The notes below the pieces were generated by a model. That model did no database searches and was not told the DNA's origin. It saw nothing but the letters and a program-made list of their open reading frames with translations. A program made the translations under genes and the position numbers. Shown here one piece after another: positions 6,111 to 9,339 of a stretch of DNA of 9,339 bases; within the stretch, counting starts at the first letter, position 1, and every line of letters begins with the position of its first letter. Source of the stretch: Flavobacteriaceae bacterium (GTDB lineage: Bacteria; Bacteroidota; Bacteroidia; Flavobacteriales; Flavobacteriaceae); assembly GCA_023262245.1 (NCBI GenBank), contig JALRDC010000131.1, forward strand, positions 1 to 9,339, given 5' to 3'.

Positions 6111-8200
6111 TAGGCTAGGATTTGATAAGTTGACAATGCTACAATATAGGCTAATATAGACATCCCAAAGAGCTGAACCATGGGCCACTTCCAGGAATTT
6201 GTTTCTTTTTTGACAATCGCTAGTGTACTCATACACTGCATTGCAAAGGCGTAAAAGAGCATTAAAGAAATTCCACTTGCCAGGTTAAACAGGGGGGTCC
6301 CATCTGCTCTAAGCTCAGAGCCCATTTTATTTTTTATGGTGTCTTCATTATCACTTTCAACACTGTAGATCGTTGCAAGTGTCCCTACAAAGACTTCTCT
6401 TGCCGCAAAAGAACTGATTAAAGCGATTCCTATTTTCCAATCATATCCCAAAGGAGCAATGATGGGTTCAATAGACTTTCCTAAAATCCCAATGTAGGAG
6501 TTTTCTAACTTGTAGGCATTGGTTTTAATTTCCAATGCGTTTGCATTGAGTTCAGGATGATTTTGTCTTACTATTTGTTCTGCGTTGTTAAAATCTTTTC
6601 CAGGCCCATAAGAAGCTAAAATCCATAATAATATTGAGATTGCTAAAATAATTTTTCCTGCTTCGGTAACGAAAGTTCTTGTTTTTTCCCAGACTGTAAT
6701 CCCTACGTTTTTAAGTAAGGGTAATTTATAGTTGGGCATTTCTACAACAAAATAACTTTTTGATGTGATGGATAAAGTCTTGCTTAAAACCCAAGCAGCT
6801 AGCAGTGCCATACCAAATCCTAGGAGGTATAATCCCATAAGCATCAGCCCTTTGTAATTTAACCCAAAAAAAGAGCCCTCGGGTATGACCAATGCAATCA
6901 AGATGGAATAAACGGGAAGGCGTGCAGAACAAGTTGTAAAAGGGGTAACCAAAATTGTGATTAAGCGTTCTTTCCAATTTTCAATGTTTCTGGTTGCCAT
7001 AACAGCAGGTATCGCACAGGCAGTACCAGAAATTAAGGGAATGACACTTTTACCATTTAATCCAAAACGTCGTAAACCTCGGTCCATTAAAAAGACCACC
7101 CTACTCATGTATCCACTTTCCTCTAAAATGGAAATGAATAAAAATAAAAATGCTATTTGAGGGATGAAAATAACTATTCCCCCTAAGCCCGAAATAATTC
7201 CCTCTGTTAATAAGTTTGTAAACACACCCTCTGGGAGGTTGTTTTTTAATCGTTCACTTAAACTGACAAAACCGCTATCTATTATGTCTTGAGGAATGCT
7301 ACTCCAATGAAATATGGCTTGAAAAATGGTCAACAATACGATAAAAAAAATTGCATATCCCCATACTTTGTGAATCAGCACTCGATCTAGACGGCTTCTT
7401 AAATCAATCGCTGCTTCCCGATTAATAGTAAGCCCTTGTTTTAGAACATTATTAATGAACTGGTAGCGTTTTATGGTTTCCTTCTGTTGCATGCGCTTGA
7501 GATAGGAAGCAGGTTGGGTTTTAAAATCTGTAGCGTCAGAGACACGTTTACGATCAATTTTTGCAAAATTGACGTCTTGTGTAATAACCAGCCACAATTT
7601 ATAAAGCGACTGATTAGGAAAGGTTTTTTCTAGATCTTTAAAATATTTTTCATCAATAGAATTGATAGCAATAGTGGGGCTGGTAGAAAGTTGACGATAA
7701 TCCAATATCGTTTTTTTTAGCTCTTCAAGGCCCCTATTCTCTCGAGTACTTATTAAAACAATTTTAGTGTCTAAAGTTTGTTCTAAAAGAGGGAGATCTA
7801 AAGAAATTCCTTTTCGTTTCATTTGGTCTGCCATATTGATGACCAATAGTGTGGGAATTTCTAAATCCTTTACTTGGGTAAAAAGTAATAAATTCCTTTT
7901 TAAGTTTTCTACATCAGTCACTACTACGGCTACATCGGGAAAGTCTTTACTTTTCTTATTGAGTAAAAGCTCAATAACAACACTTTCATCTATGGAAGAA
8001 GCATTTAAGCTATAAGTACCTGGAAGGTCTATAAGAAGTCCTTTAGTGTTGTGATTAAGCTTACAAATTCCTTCTTTTTTTTCTACAGTAATTCCCGGAT
8101 AATTTCCCACTTTTTGGGACAGTCCTGTCAGGGCATTAAAGACGGAGGTTTTGCCCGTATTCGGATTCCCCAATAAAGCAATTTTCACGGGTGTACTCAT
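6110..8200 (-). CDS. feoB: Ferrous iron transport protein B
   Basis: This is an inner-membrane Fe(II) transporter with a cytoplasmic G-protein domain, 696 residues and complete. The G domain shows G1 GNPNTGKT (11-18), G2 threonine T38 in GITVE, G3 DLPG (58-61), G4 NMAD (122-125) and a probable G5 around STR (151-153). A helical regulatory region fills about 165-270. The membrane part from about 275 holds the two Gate modules: SGTACAIPAV (391-400) and TPFTTCSARLPVY (419-431) in the first, and a second set around 510-530 and 590-610 with SSFAAREVFVGT. The last helix ends near residue 695. There is no C-terminal Cys tail; that chemistry sits in the small protein encoded next. The start at 8200 is 3 bp after the feoA stop. 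Uptake is presumably raised under iron limitation, inferred from the family. Confidence 0.97.
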   Translation of the reverse strand: MSTPVKIALLGNPNTGKTSVFNALTGLSQKVGNYPGITVEKKEGICKLNHNTKGLLIDLPGTYSLNASSIDESVVIELLLNKKSKDFPDVAVVVTDVENLKRNLLLFTQVKDLEIPTLLVINMADQMKRKGISLDLPLLEQTLDTKIVLISTRENRGLEELKKTILDYRQLSTSPTIAINSIDEKYFKDLEKTFPNQSLYKLWLVITQDVNFAKIDRKRVSDATDFKTQPASYLKRMQQKETIKRYQFINNVLKQGLTINREAAIDLRSRLDRVLIHKVWGYAIFFIVLLTIFQAIFHWSSIPQDIIDSGFVSLSERLKNNLPEGVFTNLLTEGIISGLGGIVIFIPQIAFLFLFISILEESGYMSRVVFLMDRGLRRFGLNGKSVIPLISGTACAIPAVMATRNIENWKERLITILVTPFTTCSARLPVYSILIALVIPEGSFFGLNYKGLMLMGLYLLGFGMALLAAWVLSKTLSITSKSYFVVEMPNYKLPLLKNVGITVWEKTRTFVTEAGKIILAISILLWILASYGPGKDFNNAEQIVRQNHPELNANALEIKTNAYKLENSYIGILGKSIEPIIAPLGYDWKIGIALISSFAAREVFVGTLATIYSVESDNEDTIKNKMGSELRADGTPLFNLASGISLMLFYAFAMQCMSTLAIVKKETNSWKWPMVQLFGMSILAYIVALSTYQILA

Positions 8201-8203
8201 GGA

Positions 8204-8431
8204 TTACTCTATTAGGCGAACAAAGATATTTTTAGCTGTTTCTTTGCGAATAGCCAAATGAGATTCATCTATTTTTAAATAGAGTGGGTCATTAAAAGGT
8301 GCTTTTTGAATTAGTGCTATGGAGTTTCCCGGCAAACAACCCATTTCTATAAGTTTTAAGGGTAGTTTATCCGTTTCTATAGTTTCAATTTGTGCTTTTT
8401 CGCCCCTTAGGAGCTGATCCAATGGAATCAT
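8204..8431 (-). CDS. feoA: Ferrous iron transport protein A
   Basis: This is a small cytoplasmic SH3-like protein of 75 residues that is needed for FeoB function, probably by touching its cytoplasmic part. The family pattern is clear: an N-terminal PLDQLLRGEKAQI strand-turn, the central LIEMGCLPGNSIAL signature (27-40), then YLKIDESHLAIRKETAKNI with the usual final strands. It is one FeoA domain, not the tandem or fused form seen in some Bacteroidota. It heads the feo operon, 3 bp before feoB. The ATG at 8431 leads directly into the conserved start of the fold. A -7 box and two operator-like repeats lie immediately upstream or over the start codon. Confidence 0.93.
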   Translation of the reverse strand: MIPLDQLLRGEKAQIETIETDKLPLKLIEMGCLPGNSIALIQKAPFNDPLYLKIDESHLAIRKETAKNIFVRLIE

Positions 8432-8445
8432 TATTTAGAATGATT
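8426..8445. promoter_or_regulatory. 7-bp inverted repeat over the feoA start (possible operator)
   Basis: AATCATT (8426-8432) and AATGATT (8439-8445) are exact reverse complements separated by 6 bp. The repeat spans the feoA ATG (8431-8429) and nearly reaches the expected transcription start. It shares AATGAT-like half-sites with Fur boxes, but the half-site order and spacing differ from the classical 7-1-7 layout, so calling it a Fur box would be speculation. Confidence 0.35.
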
Positions 8446-8453
8446 TTAAAGAA

Positions 8454-8461
8454 CAAAAGTA
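8454..8461 (-). promoter_or_regulatory. -7 box of a probable feoA promoter
   Basis: TACTTTTG on the minus strand matches TAnnTTTG exactly. The -33 side is weaker: TTTA sits 20 bases upstream where TTTG is expected. Transcription would begin near 8447, about 16 nt before the feoA ATG, a geometry like that of the sdhC promoter. This suggests the feo operon has its own promoter in the 70-bp gap after SCO1. Confidence 0.5.
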
Positions 8462-8501
8462 GGGAAATTCCCATCGTTAAGTAAAGCTTCTTCCCAAAAA
8501 A

Positions 8502-9179
8502 TTATTGAAAAGGATATTCCTTTTGTAATAACGCAATGTCAGCAAGTAATTTTAGCATGGCAGTTGCGTCAGTTCCGTCATAAAAACCTCGGATGCGTTT
8601 CTCAGGATCGATCAAAATAAAGTTTTCAGTATGGATCATATCATGGGGACCTCCATCGCCATTATCTTTAACCGCAAGATAGGATTTTCGAGCAAGCTCG
8701 TAGATCTTTTTCTTGTCCCCGGTAAGCAGGTTCCACTTATGATCTTCTACCCCTTTTTCAACTGCATATTTTTTTAATTGAGGGACCGAATCAATCTCTG
8801 GCGTTACGCTAAAAGAAAGTAGTTTTACTTGAGGGTCATTTAGGATCACCTTTTGAATTTGACCCATATTAGCGGTCATTTTTGGACAAATAGTAGGACA
8901 GGTTGTGAAAAAAAAATCTGCCACGTAGATTTTGTCTTTGTAGTCTCGATCTGTTATGATTTCACCGTTTTGATTGGTAAGCGCAAAAGGAGCAATTTTA
9001 TGATACTTTTTAACATGCTGTAAGCTGCTGTCCACCAACTCATAATTTACCATAGCCGGCTGATAAATGGGGAGCCTTTCTTGAGGTTTTAGGGCATTGT
9101 AAAACAGTACTAAAATTATCACAGAGAGCAAACCGAGGATACCTAAAAAAACGCTATTTCGTGCTAAAAATGTTTTCAT
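8502..9179 (-). CDS. SCO1/SenC family protein, membrane-anchored
   Basis: This is a thioredoxin-fold protein of the SCO family, typically a copper chaperone or thiol-disulfide reductase for the CuA site of cytochrome c oxidase. It has 225 residues from the ATG at 9179. An uncleaved N-terminal signal anchor spans about 8-28 (VFLGILGLLSVIILVLF), placing the domain in the periplasm. The copper/redox motif is TTCPTICPKM with C94 and C98, and the third ligand is H183 in MIHTENFILIDP. Typical SCO segments such as LLSFSVTPEID (120-130) are present. The frame stays open upstream of 9179 to the window edge, with a possible TTG at 9263. Those added residues lack family character and would bury the signal anchor, so 9179 is preferred. 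It precedes feoA by 70 bp on the same strand. The oxidase genes are not in the window. Confidence 0.92.
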   Translation of the reverse strand: MKTFLARNSVFLGILGLLSVIILVLFYNALKPQERLPIYQPAMVNYELVDSSLQHVKKYHKIAPFALTNQNGEIITDRDYKDKIYVADFFFTTCPTICPKMTANMGQIQKVILNDPQVKLLSFSVTPEIDSVPQLKKYAVEKGVEDHKWNLLTGDKKKIYELARKSYLAVKDNGDGGPHDMIHTENFILIDPEKRIRGFYDGTDATAMLKLLADIALLQKEYPFQ

Positions 9180-9196
9180 AAGTTCAAAAGAGCTTA

Positions 9197-9204
9197 CAAA
9201 TTTA
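9197..9204 (-). promoter_or_regulatory. -7 box of a probable SCO1-family gene promoter
   Basis: TAAATTTG on the minus strand matches TAnnTTTG exactly and ends 18 bases before the ATG at 9179, a spacing close to the sdhC and feoA promoters. No TTTG is found 19 bases upstream; the nearest is only 13 bases away. Support therefore rests on the -7 box and its position. It also supports 9179 as the true start. Confidence 0.4.
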
Positions 9205-9252
9205 GCGGGATGGAATGCAAATGTTGTTTGTGGACCTCCACCTCCTTGTACA

Positions 9253-9339
9253 ATGCCTACCAATTTACAAATAATTTCTACAACGACATCAACCGTTACT
9301 TTAGGTTGGAATGAAAATAATACACCTCCTGCAACAAGT
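9253..9339 (+). CDS. Partial fibronectin type III-like coding frame, start not identified
   Basis: The plus-strand frame reads PTNLQIISTTTSTVTLGW followed by NENNTPPATS at the edge. This is the first two strands of a fibronectin type III module, with the conserved Pro, the Leu five residues before the loop, and the VTLxW core. Just before it, CGPPPPCTM looks like a linker of the kind seen between such modules in secreted flavobacterial proteins. The frame has no stop back to 9103 but offers only one ATG, at 9253. That ATG would give a protein with no signal peptide, unlike the secreted multidomain proteins that usually carry these modules. Upstream codons run antisense into the SCO1 gene. It may be the remnant of a larger gene, a misassembled end, or a real gene with an odd start. 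The frame runs off the window, so length and C-terminal domains are unknown. Confidence 0.4.
   Translation, partial: MPTNLQIISTTTSTVTLGWNENNTPPATS

Noticed and set aside
6111..6236. 85-residue version of the Cys-rich protein
   Set aside because: The extra 42 residues lie entirely within the conserved 3' end of feoB in another frame. The TAATG overlap gives a natural start for the short form.
8426..8445. Calling the feoA repeat a classical Fur box
   Set aside because: The half-site order and 6-bp spacing do not fit the TGATAAT-N-ATTATCA layout. It is reported only as an unassigned inverted repeat.
9180..9263. Extension of the SCO1 gene upstream to a TTG at 9263 or to the window edge
   Set aside because: The frame is open but the added residues have no SCO character and would place about 28 or more residues before the signal anchor. 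The ATG at 9179 follows a good -7 box, and the opposite strand reads better as a fibronectin-like segment.

Overview
The window comes from a member of the Bacteroidota, most likely a flavobacterium. The evidence is the AT-rich DNA, the type-B succinate dehydrogenase with gene order sdhC-sdhA-sdhB, the flavobacterial style of the aminopeptidase P, and upstream elements matching the phylum's unusual promoter consensus (TTTG, about 19 bp, TAnnTTTG). No species can be named from the sequence alone. No rRNA, tRNA, CRISPR array, insertion sequence or phage gene was found.

Layout. (1) Positions 2-3140, minus strand: succinate dehydrogenase/fumarate reductase operon sdhC-sdhA-sdhB. The genes are almost contiguous, and sdhB is cut by the left edge. 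(2) Positions 3141-3340: a divergent AT-rich control region. It holds a very good promoter for sdhC, a 10-bp inverted repeat wrapped around that promoter's -7 box, and several copies of a TTGTTTA motif. (3) Positions 3341-4633, plus strand: an Xaa-Pro aminopeptidase, ending at a hairpin with A and T runs that can serve both converging transcripts. (4) Positions 4677-5885, minus strand: a sugar-permease-like MFS transporter of unknown substrate. (5) Positions 5979-8431, minus strand: a ferrous iron uptake operon feoA-feoB plus a 43-residue Cys-rich membrane protein. FeoA and FeoB are 3 bp apart, and feoB overlaps the small gene by one base (TAATG). (6) Positions 8502-9179, minus strand: a membrane-anchored SCO1/SenC protein, likely a copper chaperone or thiol-disulfide protein for cytochrome oxidase. 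(7) Positions 9180-9339: the SCO1 promoter region, which unexpectedly also encodes on the plus strand what reads as the beginning of a fibronectin type III module with no visible start or signal peptide.

Most genes serve respiration and its metal supply: complex II with FAD, Fe-S and haem, ferrous iron import, and oxidase copper-site assembly. The aminopeptidase and the MFS carrier are separate housekeeping or nutrient functions.

The window is mainly ordinary core genome. I found no convincing new multi-gene system. The points most worth a second look are the repeat architecture of the sdhC-pepP control region, the operator-like repeats at feoA, and the headless fibronectin-type fragment beside SCO1.
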